Positions 42,529 to 50,888 of a DNA stretch of 64,000 bases are shown in pieces. The position numbers and the translations under genes were made by a program. The stretch is from Muribaculaceae bacterium (GTDB lineage: Bacteria; Bacteroidota; Bacteroidia; Bacteroidales; Muribaculaceae): contig JAFQZK010000037.1 of assembly GCA_017405965.1 (NCBI GenBank), positions 1 through 64,000 on the forward strand, given 5' to 3'. The notes beneath the pieces were generated by a model that had not been told where the DNA came from, searched no databases, and saw only the letters and a list, made by a program, of their open reading frames with translations. The stretch's first letter is position 1. Each line of letters begins with the position of its first letter.

Positions 42529-43047
42529 TTACTTTGATGCTGCGATACACTTCTCCACTTCCTGATAATGGCTCTCGCTGTTGTCGCCGGTGATCTCCAC
42601 TACCTCATACTCACCGTTGCGCATCCACAGGTGGACCACCTCGATACCGGCGCGGCACAGCAGATCCACACCGTCGTGCATGCGGTAATATTCACCGAAC
42701 ACCACGCGGCGGATGCCAGCCTGGATGATGAGCTTGCTGCACTCCATGCAAGGCGAAGTCGTGACATAGAGCGTGGCCCCATCGCTGCTGTTGTTGCTGC
42801 GGGCGACCTTGGTGATGGCATTGGCCTCGGCATGCAGGACATAGGGCTTCGAGTGGTCGGCGTCTTCCTCGCACACATTCTCAAAGCCAGCAGGAGTACC
42901 GTTATAACCATCGCTGATGATCATCTTGTCCTTGACCAGCAACGCACCCACTTGACGACGGCGGCAATAGGAATTTTCGGCCCAAATCTGCGTCATGCGC
43001 AAGTATCTTGAGTCGAGCAACAACTGTTTTTTCTCGCGAGCGTCCAT
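42529..43047 (-). CDS. dCMP/cytidine deaminase family protein
   Basis: A 172-aa zinc deaminase of the deoxycytidylate deaminase type, predicted to turn dCMP into dUMP for thymidylate synthesis. Zinc ligands H72 in LHAEANAI (with catalytic E74) and C100/C103 in TTSPCMECS are present. MTQIWAENSYCRRRQVGALLVKD and ISDGYNGTPAGFEN are typical of ComE/dCMP deaminases. I start at 43047; an in-frame ATG at 43128 lies upstream of the -7 box. It leads the S41 cluster, a pairing common in Bacteroidales but without an obvious functional link. It is divergent from msrA. Confidence 0.9.
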   Translation of the reverse strand: MDAREKKQLLLDSRYLRMTQIWAENSYCRRRQVGALLVKDKMIISDGYNGTPAGFENVCEEDADHSKPYVLHAEANAITKVARSNNSSDGATLYVTTSPCMECSKLIIQAGIRRVVFGEYYRMHDGVDLLCRAGIEVVHLWMRNGEYEVVEITGDNSESHYQEVEKCIAASK

Positions 43048-43066
43048 TATCTTGAATTTTAATCTG

Positions 43067-43074
43067 CAAAGATA
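43067..43074 (-). promoter_or_regulatory. -7 promoter box for the dCMP deaminase-S41 operon
   Basis: TATCTTTG then CAG on the minus strand, 19 bp before the ATG at 43047. Confidence 0.6.
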
Positions 43075-43136
43075 CTGCAAGTCCAGCGCAGAACAAAAGA
43101 TTTGCTCTTTTTTTATTCCAAAAAACAAATTAAAAC

Positions 43137-43167
43137 TTGTTTTTATTGTCGGCTTGCACTACTTTTG
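43137..43167 (+). promoter_or_regulatory. Promoter for msrA
   Basis: TTG (43137-43139), a 20-bp spacer, TACTTTTG (43160-43167). The msrA ATG lies 22 bp further on. It is divergent from the dCMP deaminase promoter within about 140 bp. Confidence 0.65.
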
Positions 43168-43189
43168 TGACATAGAAACAAGGAGAATC

Positions 43190-43693
43190 ATGAAAGAGAT
43201 TTTTTTTGCCGGAGGATGCTTCTGGGGAACAGAACATTACTTCAAACAGGTTAACGGTGTGATTGAGACTCAGGTGGGCTATGCCAACGGGCACACCGAG
43301 AATCCGACTTATCAAGATGTGTGTACCGACAAGACAGGCTTTGCCGAGACGGTTCGTGTAGCCTATGACCCCGAGGTCATCTCGCTGGAGTTTCTGACCG
43401 AGATGTATTTCAAGGCCATCGACCCGACGAGCGTCAATCAGCAGGGACACGACAAGGGCACCCAGTACCGCACGGGTATCTACTACACCGACGAGGCCGA
43501 TGTGCCGACACTCAAGGCCGTCTATGACCGCGTGCAGGCCGAGGTAAAACTCCGCCTTGCCGTTGAGTTGCTGCCCCTCAAGAATTTCTATGACGCCGAG
43601 GAATACCATCAGGACTACCTCGACAAGAATCCTGACGGTTATTGCCACCTGCCGCTGGAATTGTTCGAGATGGCCAAGCGCGCCAACCGATAA
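43190..43693 (+). CDS. msrA: Peptide-methionine (S)-S-oxide reductase MsrA
   Basis: Repairs oxidised methionine in proteins. The 167-aa protein opens with KEIFFAGGCFWGTEHYF, with the catalytic C10. GYANGHTENPTYQDVCTDKTGFAE, VEVxYDPE-like VRVAYDPEVISLEF, and DKGTQYRTGIYY follow. I start at 43190; longer frames run through the promoter. There is no MsrB domain and no obvious resolving cysteines near the C-terminus, so reduction may rely on an external thiol. An AGGAG sits 4 bp before the ATG, unusual for this genome, though possibly chance. It lies 6 bp before the M15 peptidase gene. Confidence 0.95.
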   Translation: MKEIFFAGGCFWGTEHYFKQVNGVIETQVGYANGHTENPTYQDVCTDKTGFAETVRVAYDPEVISLEFLTEMYFKAIDPTSVNQQGHDKGTQYRTGIYYTDEADVPTLKAVYDRVQAEVKLRLAVELLPLKNFYDAEEYHQDYLDKNPDGYCHLPLELFEMAKRANR

Positions 43694-43699
43694 GCGTTC

Positions 43700-44659
43700 A
43701 TGAAGCCTATCTTGCAGCACATTAAGCGCTGGACAAGCCGCGACAACCGCTGGCTGGCATTGCCATGCACTGCCGCAGCCTTGTTTGTGCTGCTGGTGAT
43801 GGTCAAGAGCTGCCAGGGCATCGCCTATAACTTCACCAACGAATGCCGGATCTACAAGCTGGGCTACCCCATCGAGGAAGCCCGCATCCTGGCTGCCGAG
43901 CTGAGTGATGCACAGGTCGACTCGCTCATCGCCCGTCAGGAACATGACACGATCGCCATCCCTGTCATTCATGCCCGCTATTATATCGCCGACAACTTTG
44001 ACCGCTACCTCGCCTATCACAAGAAGGACACGACTGGCGCGCCACTCGACAACATCATTGCGCTGGTCAACGTGGGGTACGACCGCGACCGGGAATCGAG
44101 TGCAGTGCCTTGCGACACCAGCAAGGGCCAACTGATGCTGGTCAACGGCCGCCATTACCTGGATGAGAATTACAAGCCCGACACTCTGGTAACGTTCAGC
44201 ATGGACTATTGCTATTGGGAACAGAAGGCTCGGCCTGTCGTGGTTGATGCCTTCTTAGCGATGCAAAAGGCTTGCAAGGAACAGACCGATGCCCAGTTGA
44301 TGGTCAACTCGGCCTACCGCTCCTATCAGGAACAGATAGGGACCCACAAGCGCAACCCAAAAGGATATGCTGCTCGCGCAGGAAGCAGTGAGCATCAAAC
44401 GGGGTTCGCCCTCGACATCACGTCGCGGGAGCATCCCATGAGATGGCCTTTCGATAAATCAGTGGAAGGCGTGTGGATGCGTGAGCATTGCCACGAATTC
44501 GGCTTCATCCTGCGCTACCCCGAGAAGCAGTCACACATCTTCGGGTTCGCCTACGAGCCATGGCACCTGCGCTACGTGGGCAAGGAGGTGGCCAAACGTA
44601 TTCACGACGAGGATATTACCTTCGACGAGTACTACGCTTTCTATTTAGATAAGAAATAA
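43700..44659 (+). CDS. M15 family D,D-carboxypeptidase (VanY-like)
   Basis: A 319-aa protein with an N-terminal membrane anchor (about 20-37). A long non-catalytic region (38-190) precedes the M15B domain (about 195-300). Zinc and catalytic residues are visible in GSSEHQTGFALDITSRE (SxHxxGxAxD) and YEPWHLRYVG (ExxH). It is expected to trim the terminal D-Ala from peptidoglycan stem peptides in the periplasm. It lies 6 bp after msrA. Its stop is only 4 bp from the stop of the converging gene, with no hairpin seen between them. Confidence 0.87.
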   Translation: MKPILQHIKRWTSRDNRWLALPCTAAALFVLLVMVKSCQGIAYNFTNECRIYKLGYPIEEARILAAELSDAQVDSLIARQEHDTIAIPVIHARYYIADNFDRYLAYHKKDTTGAPLDNIIALVNVGYDRDRESSAVPCDTSKGQLMLVNGRHYLDENYKPDTLVTFSMDYCYWEQKARPVVVDAFLAMQKACKEQTDAQLMVNSAYRSYQEQIGTHKRNPKGYAARAGSSEHQTGFALDITSREHPMRWPFDKSVEGVWMREHCHEFGFILRYPEKQSHIFGFAYEPWHLRYVGKEVAKRIHDEDITFDEYYAFYLDKK

Positions 44660-44663
44660 GAGA

Positions 44664-45701
44664 TTATTGCAGAGTGGCTTGGTAGTGGCCTGATGCATCA
44701 TTCACAATCTTGAACTGGCCGCGTAGGCCATGACGACTGCCCATGGCGGCAGTGACCATGCCCATGGTCATGCGCAGGTTAACCTCGACACACGGATTCA
44801 AGGCGATTCTGCCGTTTTCATCCCAATAGAGCATCATATCGATGCCCACCGGGCCGTCGTAGTGCGGAGCGATAAGGTTATCTATAACCATCAACACTTG
44901 ACCGATCACTGGGTCGAGATCGGGATACATACCCAGCAACATCTCATGTAATTCTTCCATCGGGGCTACCCTACCCGTCCCGAACTGGCTGTGGAAATCG
45001 CTGTCGAACACCGAGTAGCCCATGAACATGGTGCTGCCGTCACGGCAGATGCACTCGATGGCAAAATCCTGCACCCGGTCCAACCCCACCTCGCACAAGA
45101 GAGACCCCTGACGGCGCAGCGCACCGTCGATCCACCGCGGCACATGGTTATCGCCCTGTGGATCAATGACACGATAGATGCCCTTGCCGCTGCCCGACCA
45201 CGGCATCTTGAGGTAGCAACCGGGATGGCGCGTTGCAAAAGCGGTGACTTCCTCAACAGTGGTCAGTTCTACAGGGCATGGCGAGAAAGCCTCGCCTAAG
45301 GCCTGATGCACGGCGATGCTCGTGCGGCGATGCGACAAGCGACGAATCCAATCCAGTTGCTCATCGCCGGGCAGATATTCGGGTAAAACACCTGCTTGAA
45401 GCAGTTGATAACGCAGCGCAGCATCCCACCCCCACGGATGAATGCGGCAAGCGCCCAAATCGGCAATTCCACTGATCGGAATGGGTGTTATGTCAAGATG
45501 ATGCTCATTGAGCCAACGGCGGTCATCTTCAATGGGAGCATCATCGGGGACAGCGATACAAGAGCCGGCGGGCGCTACCCAAGCGGGCAGCAGCCTCAAG
45601 TCATGACGCAGCTGGCGGGCAAACGGAGGTGCCGTATAATTGTGCGCCCCATGGGCCAGCGCCAAGTCATGCTCGGGATTAAAAAGATAAACCTTTTGCA
45701 T
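44664..45701 (-). CDS. Uncharacterised ATP-grasp-like protein
   Basis: A 345-aa cytoplasmic protein. It opens with KVYLFNPEHDLALAHGAHNYTAPPFARQLRHDL, a start I associate with conserved but unnamed Bacteroidetes proteins. The middle and end look like an ATP-grasp fold: CYLKMPWSGSGKGIYRV (nucleotide loop), SLLCEVGLDRVQDFAIECI, GPVGIDMMLY and ALNPCVEVNLRMTMG, with the acidic and Asn residues expected to hold magnesium. Function and partner are unknown; a peptide or amino-acid ligase is possible. I start at the ATG at 45701. The -7 box lies only 7 bp upstream, so the mRNA is probably leaderless. Confidence 0.65.
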   Translation of the reverse strand: MQKVYLFNPEHDLALAHGAHNYTAPPFARQLRHDLRLLPAWVAPAGSCIAVPDDAPIEDDRRWLNEHHLDITPIPISGIADLGACRIHPWGWDAALRYQLLQAGVLPEYLPGDEQLDWIRRLSHRRTSIAVHQALGEAFSPCPVELTTVEEVTAFATRHPGCYLKMPWSGSGKGIYRVIDPQGDNHVPRWIDGALRRQGSLLCEVGLDRVQDFAIECICRDGSTMFMGYSVFDSDFHSQFGTGRVAPMEELHEMLLGMYPDLDPVIGQVLMVIDNLIAPHYDGPVGIDMMLYWDENGRIALNPCVEVNLRMTMGMVTAAMGSRHGLRGQFKIVNDASGHYQATLQ

Positions 45702-45708
45702 CTCACTG

Positions 45709-45716
45709 CAAAGGTA
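45709..45716 (-). promoter_or_regulatory. -7 promoter box for the ATP-grasp-like gene
   Basis: TACCTTTG then CAG on the minus strand. The ATG begins 8 bp after the box. No clear -33 element at the standard spacing. Confidence 0.55.
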
Positions 45717-45798
45717 ACAATCATTTGGCCCAAATGTAAAATAATTTGACATTATATTGTAAAATAATTAGACAATCGCGTTTTTTGAAGCAAAAATA

Positions 45799-45831
45799 TT
45801 TGCTGCACCTCAAATCCCCTCTTTATCTTTG
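45799..45831 (+). promoter_or_regulatory. Promoter for the S41-like gene
   Basis: TTTG (45799-45802), a 21-bp spacer, TATCTTTG (45824-45831). The ATG is 38 bp downstream. Confidence 0.7.
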
Positions 45832-45869
45832 TGCCAGTCAAGAACACTAACCACTAAAACAATACAATT

Positions 45870-47501
45870 ATGAAACTTACAACATTTTTCCAACGAGCAG
45901 CCCTGCTCAGCGTGTTAACGGCAATGATGGCCTTCAGTGCCAATGCACAAATGCCCACCGACTCGATTGTGGCTGACTTCAACGAGTTCGTCAGGTTGCT
46001 GGAAGAAACGCACCCCGACCCCTACACCAACTACGGCGGCAGGCCTTTCTTCCGTCGCGCTGCGATGGAGACCCGATACGGACTTGTCATGGATTCGGTG
46101 ACCAGCCCCGACGTGCTAGCCAATCGCATCAGAGAATTTCTCGCTCCCCTTGGAGATGGCCACACCAACATTCAGAGAGGGCGGTCGGAATGGTGGAGAC
46201 ATGCCCAAGCACGTTTTCTGCCTATGAACCAAGGCATCATCTACACCCAGATCCTGCCTGCTCAATACAAAGATCTGATAGGCAGCAAGTTAGTCGGGAT
46301 AGAGAATATGCCCATTCAGGACGTTCTGGCTGGTTTCAACAAACATGAAGCCGCTGAAAATGAAATGGGTCGTATGATACTGTTATGCTGGGATTGCGTA
46401 AGCTTGGATAAAGTGATACCCAACATCCCTGAAGATTCCATCACCTATCATCTTGAGACCCCCGAGGGCAAACAAGTGGCGCTGACACTGCCTTTCAAGA
46501 TGAAATTTGATTCCATTTCATGGCAAGAACAATGTGGACTCCCCTACACTGATATTTTCCCATCTAAGCAACTTCAATTTGATTTTGTGGGGAAAGGCAA
46601 GAACACGATGTACCTTTGCGCGAGAAGCATCATGGCTCGTGACTGCATTGAGTATATGCGTGATAATGGTTGGGATTATGAACGTGAACTCCAGTGGCTA
46701 TTCAGACAAGTGTATCGCAACCAGGAAATGCCCAGCGACCTCAATGAAGCTATCGCCATGCTGCCCTCTTTCAGTGGTGAATTTGAAAAGATGCTGCTCC
46801 AGATGAAGGCAAACGGAAGCAAAAACCTCATCATCGACCTGCGCTCGAACGATGGCGGTTTCACACCTATAGTAATCCCGACGTTGTATCAGATGTGGGG
46901 CGACGAATTCATCAAGAAGAGTTCAACGTTCAGCACCGAGGGTTATACCATGATTTCTCCCTTGTTAATGAAGAAGTACAACACAAGTCTCGAACAGTTG
47001 AGTGCCCAAAGTCCGATTAAGATCGAGTATGGAGATTATCAATACGAGGGAGGAAATGAACCCGTGGTTACCCAAGTTACTGATGAAATCCGCAACAATG
47101 TTATATCTCAGATGATGAGCAGTGTAAAGGACAAGCTCATGGCACAGAAGGGCAAACCCGTCTATACACCCGAACACGTGTATGTGTTGACAAATGAAAG
47201 CACCTTCAGCGCCGCTTTCCACTACGCATTCTACCTGAAGAAGATGGGGGCAACCATTGTTGGTGTCACCTGCAGACAGGCGCCTAACACCTATATGGAG
47301 GCTACACCGTTTGAACTGCCGCGCACTGGATTGAGTGGCAACATCTCCAACTCGTTGCAGATGTTCTTGCCGGCCGACGATCCTCGCGCCAAGGATTTCT
47401 ACCCCGACCTGATGCCGACCTACGAGGATTTCAAGCGCTACAACTTTGACGAGAACACCATCCCGATGTATCTGTTGGACATCATCGAGGGCAACAAGTA
47501 G
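45870..47501 (+). CDS. Secreted S41-like peptidase
   Basis: A 543-aa exported protein with a signal peptide (about 1-27, ending ANAQ). It is an S41-type protease without the CtpA PDZ layout. The N-terminal helical part has DFNEFVRLLEETHPDPYTNYGG and LGDGHTNIQRG. The core has NLIIDLRSNDGGFTPIVIPTLY, and the likely nucleophile serine is in VLTNESTFSAAFHYAFYLKKMGA. The classical lysine partner is not evident, so it may use a different base or belong to the tricorn-like S41 branch. It is distant from the three CtpA copies at 37.5-42.5 kb. A long perfect hairpin follows. Confidence 0.8.
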   Translation: MKLTTFFQRAALLSVLTAMMAFSANAQMPTDSIVADFNEFVRLLEETHPDPYTNYGGRPFFRRAAMETRYGLVMDSVTSPDVLANRIREFLAPLGDGHTNIQRGRSEWWRHAQARFLPMNQGIIYTQILPAQYKDLIGSKLVGIENMPIQDVLAGFNKHEAAENEMGRMILLCWDCVSLDKVIPNIPEDSITYHLETPEGKQVALTLPFKMKFDSISWQEQCGLPYTDIFPSKQLQFDFVGKGKNTMYLCARSIMARDCIEYMRDNGWDYERELQWLFRQVYRNQEMPSDLNEAIAMLPSFSGEFEKMLLQMKANGSKNLIIDLRSNDGGFTPIVIPTLYQMWGDEFIKKSSTFSTEGYTMISPLLMKKYNTSLEQLSAQSPIKIEYGDYQYEGGNEPVVTQVTDEIRNNVISQMMSSVKDKLMAQKGKPVYTPEHVYVLTNESTFSAAFHYAFYLKKMGATIVGVTCRQAPNTYMEATPFELPRTGLSGNISNSLQMFLPADDPRAKDFYPDLMPTYEDFKRYNFDENTIPMYLLDIIEGNK

Positions 47502-47523
47502 GCCCAGACAACTAAGTATAAAA

Positions 47524-47594
47524 AACGACTGAATCATCTGAAAAGTCTGAGCCTTTTCTGCAAAAAGTCAGATTCTTCAGATGATTCAGTCGTT
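47524..47594. terminator. Long hairpin after the S41-like gene
   Basis: A perfect 19-bp stem (47524-47542 with 47576-47594; arm AACGACTGAATCATCTGAA) with an inner stem TCTGA/TCAGA and CTGTTTTAG following. It starts 23 bp past the stop. The length is unusual for a simple terminator. Confidence 0.8.
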
Positions 47595-47647
47595 CTGTTT
47601 TAGCGTGCGAAGGATAAAGTATTGATGCCCAAGGCTTCCAATCTGTA

Positions 47648-47723
47648 GAGACGCAAAATATTGCGTCTTCCGTCGTCAGAGATCACCTATAATCTTCCCT
47701 TGAGACGCAAAATTTTGCGTCTC
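47648..47723. repeat. Two REP-type palindromes
   Basis: A perfect 22-bp palindrome with arm GAGACGCAAAA sits at 47702-47723, the same as at 17231. A second, diverged copy (GAGACGCAAAA, then TATTGCGTCTT) sits at 47648-47669. Both lie in the spacer between the S41-like gene and the end of the GH2 gene, which converge here. Confidence 0.85.
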
Positions 47724-47745
47724 TATAAGGCCATTGACATCTATT

Positions 47746-50154
47746 CTACTTGACGGTGATGTTGACGCTGGATTTCATGCCGGTGGCGGGATCCTTGACG
47801 GTGAGCGTCATCACGCCTGGCTTTTTACCGGCTTGGCAAACGACTACCAGCTGGCCGTGGAAGAGGCTCATCTGCGGCTGGGTGAACGGTTCCAGCGAGG
47901 TGGCATCACCGTTGCAGGCGGCCTTGTAGGAGCCCGCTCCCGTCACGCTGAATTGCAGGCGGTTGGCAGCATCGGGACATAGGGTTCCGTTTTTGTCAAC
48001 GAGGCTCACAGTGATGTAGGCGAGGTCGTTGCCGTCGGCCTTAATGGTCTTGCGCTCGGGCTCCAGCAAAAGCTTTTTGGGCTTGCCTGCAGTCTTGATT
48101 ACCTGCTGCCCTGCCTTGTTGCCGTTCTCGTCATAGACGACCACTTTCAGCTCACCAGGCTGATAAACGACGTCGCGCCAACGCAGGCGGAAACGGTCCA
48201 AGCGAGTGGTATCGTTCTTAGTGATGCGGCCCTGGCTCTTGCCGTTGACAAACAGCTCGGCGCTGGGATAGTCGGTGTAGCAATAGACGGGCGTCACTTT
48301 GCCCTTGCGGTCGGGCCACGTCCAGTGCGGCAGCAGATGGATGGTATGCTCATTCTTATTCCAGTGGCTGCGGTACAGGTAATAGCGGTCCTTGGGCAGG
48401 CCAGCGAGGTCGCAGATGCCGAAGTAGCTGCTGCGCGAGGGCCAGTATTCGTCGTAGGGCGTGGGTTCGCCCAGGTAGTCGTAGCCTGTCCACACGAACT
48501 CACCTACCGTCCAGTCGAAGTCGTCCTGCATCTTCCAGTCATCGTCGGGCACGTTGCTCCACCAGCAATACTCCACGTCATAGCCCGAGCACTGACCGTC
48601 GGGCCAAGCCTTGTTGGTGGCGACGGTGTCGGGGAAGTAGTAATGGCCGCGTGTACTGACGGTCGAAGCCGTCTCGCTGCCCAGGATAAAGCCCTGCGGC
48701 AGACGTTCGATCATCTCCTGATACTTGTGGAGGCGGTAGTTATAGCCGGGCACGTCGGCCATCTGGGCAAAACCGCACCAGATGGCGCCATCGGCCTGGT
48801 CCATGCCGCAGGTCACCATGCGCGAGGGGTCATAGTGGTGGCACAGGGCAATCAAGTCCTTGTAGCGCTTCACGCCCTCGGGCTTCCACTGCTCGGGAAT
48901 CTCGTTGCCCACGCTCCACAGGATGATGCTGGGATGGTTGCGATGGTTGAGCACCAGGTTGCGGATGTCCTGCTGCCACCACTCGTCCCAATAGTTGCCG
49001 TAGCCGTTGCGCACCTTGGGCTCCTTCCAGCCGTCAAAGCTCTCGGCCATCACCATCATGCCCAGGCTGTCGCAGATCTCCATCTGCATCGTCGAGGGCA
49101 TGTTGTGGCTGGTGCGGATGGCATCGGCACCCATGGCCTTCATCATCTCGATCTGGCGGATGAGGGCCGTCTTGTTGATGGCGGCTCCCAGCGGACCCAA
49201 ATCGTGGTGCAGGCACACACCCTTGATGCTGCGGCGCACACCGTTGAGCTGGAAACCGCCCTCCTTGCTGAACGAGACGGTGCGGATGCCGAACTTGGTG
49301 CTCTGGCGGTCAAGCTCCTGTCCATCACGCAACAAAACAGCCGTCAAATTATATAGTTGGGGTGACTCGGGTGACCACAGGGCAGGATTGTTCACGGTCA
49401 TGAGCGTGGCAAAATGGCCCATGCCATCGGCATGTGTGCGCTTATGGGCCACCTGGAGACCTGCGGGGTCAACAAGGGTTATATCTAGTTCATATCCATC
49501 AATACGGTCGGGAATGACATCAAGTTGATGTTCAACCCGCAAGTCTGCCTGACCGCCATCAATGCTCAATGTATTCACATACAAGCCCCACGGCTCCAAG
49601 GCATTCTGTTCACGGGTCATCACCAGCTTGACTGGACGGTAGATGCCGCCGCCAGGATACCAGCGGTTGCTCTCCTCCTTGTTCTCGAGGCTCACTTCCA
49701 GCGTGTTGGCAGAGCCGTCGGTGTTCATGTATGGGGTCACATCTACGATGAACGCATTGTAGCCATAGGCCCAATGTCCTGCAAGCTTGCCATTGACATA
49801 GACATAGGGATCGGCCATGGCGCCGTCAAATATGAGTTTCGCATTGCCGTAGCCTTGAGGAACGGTAAACGTGGTCCTGTAGTAACCCTTGCCGATCCAG
49901 GGCAGAGCGCCGGAACGGCCCGACTTCTCGGTGGCGACATTCTCGCCGTTCTCCTTGATGGCAACGACCTGGAGGTCCCATTTTTTGTCAAACGGCCCGT
50001 CGATGGCCCAATCGTGGGGAACGGTAACCTCCTGCCAATTGATCTTGTCGCGCGAGAACTGCCAGTCTTCGCTTAATGTCACCTCGAGGTGACTCTGCGC
50101 TGTCGCTGTCATGGCAAGCAAAGCCGCTGCCAAGAGAATAAACGCTTTTTTCAT
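47746..50154 (-). CDS. Glycoside hydrolase family 2 (beta-galactosidase-like)
   Basis: An 802-aa exported glycosidase. Signal peptide 1-19 (TATAQ), jelly-roll sugar-binding domain (about 25-190: VPHDWAIDGPFD, YYRTTFTVP, WYPGGGIYRPV), Ig-like domain (about 195-290) and a TIM barrel (about 295-600). The acid/base glutamate is in WSVGNEIPEQW and the nucleophile glutamate in GSETASTVSTRG. DUF4982-like and Big-type C-terminal domains follow (about 615-802). It cleaves beta-linked galactose or a similar sugar from glycans in the periplasm; exact specificity is not readable. It has no SusCD partner next to it. A 9-bp tandem array occupies the spacer upstream of its start. Confidence 0.88.
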   Translation of the reverse strand: MKKAFILLAAALLAMTATAQSHLEVTLSEDWQFSRDKINWQEVTVPHDWAIDGPFDKKWDLQVVAIKENGENVATEKSGRSGALPWIGKGYYRTTFTVPQGYGNAKLIFDGAMADPYVYVNGKLAGHWAYGYNAFIVDVTPYMNTDGSANTLEVSLENKEESNRWYPGGGIYRPVKLVMTREQNALEPWGLYVNTLSIDGGQADLRVEHQLDVIPDRIDGYELDITLVDPAGLQVAHKRTHADGMGHFATLMTVNNPALWSPESPQLYNLTAVLLRDGQELDRQSTKFGIRTVSFSKEGGFQLNGVRRSIKGVCLHHDLGPLGAAINKTALIRQIEMMKAMGADAIRTSHNMPSTMQMEICDSLGMMVMAESFDGWKEPKVRNGYGNYWDEWWQQDIRNLVLNHRNHPSIILWSVGNEIPEQWKPEGVKRYKDLIALCHHYDPSRMVTCGMDQADGAIWCGFAQMADVPGYNYRLHKYQEMIERLPQGFILGSETASTVSTRGHYYFPDTVATNKAWPDGQCSGYDVEYCWWSNVPDDDWKMQDDFDWTVGEFVWTGYDYLGEPTPYDEYWPSRSSYFGICDLAGLPKDRYYLYRSHWNKNEHTIHLLPHWTWPDRKGKVTPVYCYTDYPSAELFVNGKSQGRITKNDTTRLDRFRLRWRDVVYQPGELKVVVYDENGNKAGQQVIKTAGKPKKLLLEPERKTIKADGNDLAYITVSLVDKNGTLCPDAANRLQFSVTGAGSYKAACNGDATSLEPFTQPQMSLFHGQLVVVCQAGKKPGVMTLTVKDPATGMKSSVNITVK

Positions 50155-50174
50155 AACTTCAGTAAAAATTCTTT

Positions 50175-50210
50175 ATAGTGACTATAGTGTCTATAGTGAC
50201 TATAGCATCT
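50175..50210. repeat. 9-bp-period array upstream of the GH2 gene
   Basis: ATAGTGACT, ATAGTGTCT, ATAGTGACT, ATAGCATCT in perfect register. It fills most of the spacer between the EngB stop (50225) and the GH2 start (50154). The unit type recurs at 3835. Confidence 0.85.
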
Positions 50211-50224
50211 ATCGTTATTAGTTG

Positions 50225-50833
50225 TTATTGGTTGGATTTCAGTTGCTTGTTGATGGCATCGATGTAACCGAGCACCTCGTCGCGGCCACGGGCATCCTCG
50301 CTCGAGGTCATGAAGACGGGAGGCAGTTCCTCCCAGGTCTTGAGCAGCACTTTCTTGTATTCCTCGACAGCAGCGGGCCCGGCGACCTTGCCGAGCTTAT
50401 CCATCTTGGTGAAGACGATCGAGAACGGCACCCCATTCTCGCCCAGCCACTCCATGAACTCGAGGTCAATCTTCTGGGGCTTGATGCGGCTGTCCACCAG
50501 AACGAACAGATTGGTCATCTGCTCACGGCCCAGGACATAGCCTTGAATCATGCGCCACAGTTTGTCGCGTTCTTCCTTGCTGCGCTTGGCGAAACCGTAG
50601 CCGGGCAGGTCCACGATATACCAGTCGCCATTGATGAGGAAATGATTGATGAGCATCGTCTTGCCCGGGGTGGCACTTGTTTTGGCCAGGGCCTTGCGTC
50701 CCGTGAGCATGTTGATGAGCGACGACTTGCCCACGTTGCTGCGTCCGATGAAGGCATATTCGGGCAACTTGGTGTCAGGGCACTTGCGATAGTCGCTGTT
50801 GCTGATGGTGAATTCTGCTGATTTGATATTCAT
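50225..50833 (-). CDS. engB: Ribosome biogenesis GTP-binding protein YihA/EngB
   Basis: A 202-aa TRAFAC GTPase needed for assembly of the large ribosomal subunit. G motifs: [20 protein letters not shown] (G1, about 28-47), the threonine in [13 protein letters not shown] (G2), [16 protein letters not shown] (G3), FTKMDKLGK (G4) and [13 protein letters not shown] (G5). Length is normal. 9-bp tandem arrays lie on both sides of the gene. Confidence 0.95.
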   Translation of the reverse strand: MNIKSAEFTISNSDYRKCPDTKLPEYAFIGRSNVGKSSLINMLTGRKALAKTSATPGKTMLINHFLINGDWYIVDLPGYGFAKRSKEERDKLWRMIQGYVLGREQMTNLFVLVDSRIKPQKIDLEFMEWLGENGVPFSIVFTKMDKLGKVAGPAAVEEYKKVLLKTWEELPPVFMTSSEDARGRDEVLGYIDAINKQLKSNQ

Positions 50834-50852
50834 AATATTATCAGTTTATTTG

Positions 50853-50888
50853 TTCTAGAAGATCTAGATAATCCAGAGCGTCTAGATA
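50853..50888. repeat. 9-bp-period array between the TIGR04076 gene and engB
   Basis: TTCTAGAAG, ATCTAGATA, ATCCAGAGC, GTCTAGATA. The common core is TCTAGA. The array includes the stop codon of the TIGR04076 gene (50882-50884) and lies upstream of engB. Confidence 0.75.

Noticed and set aside
40902..42593. 563-codon open frame on the plus strand opposite S41 copy 3, and similar long antisense frames (e.g. 4805-5893, 7505-8590, 13375-14862)
   Set aside because: Each lies exactly opposite a gene with full family motifs. The translations are rich in H, V, L, G and D in the pattern produced by antisense reading of G+C-rich codons, and none shows a recognisable domain or promoter.
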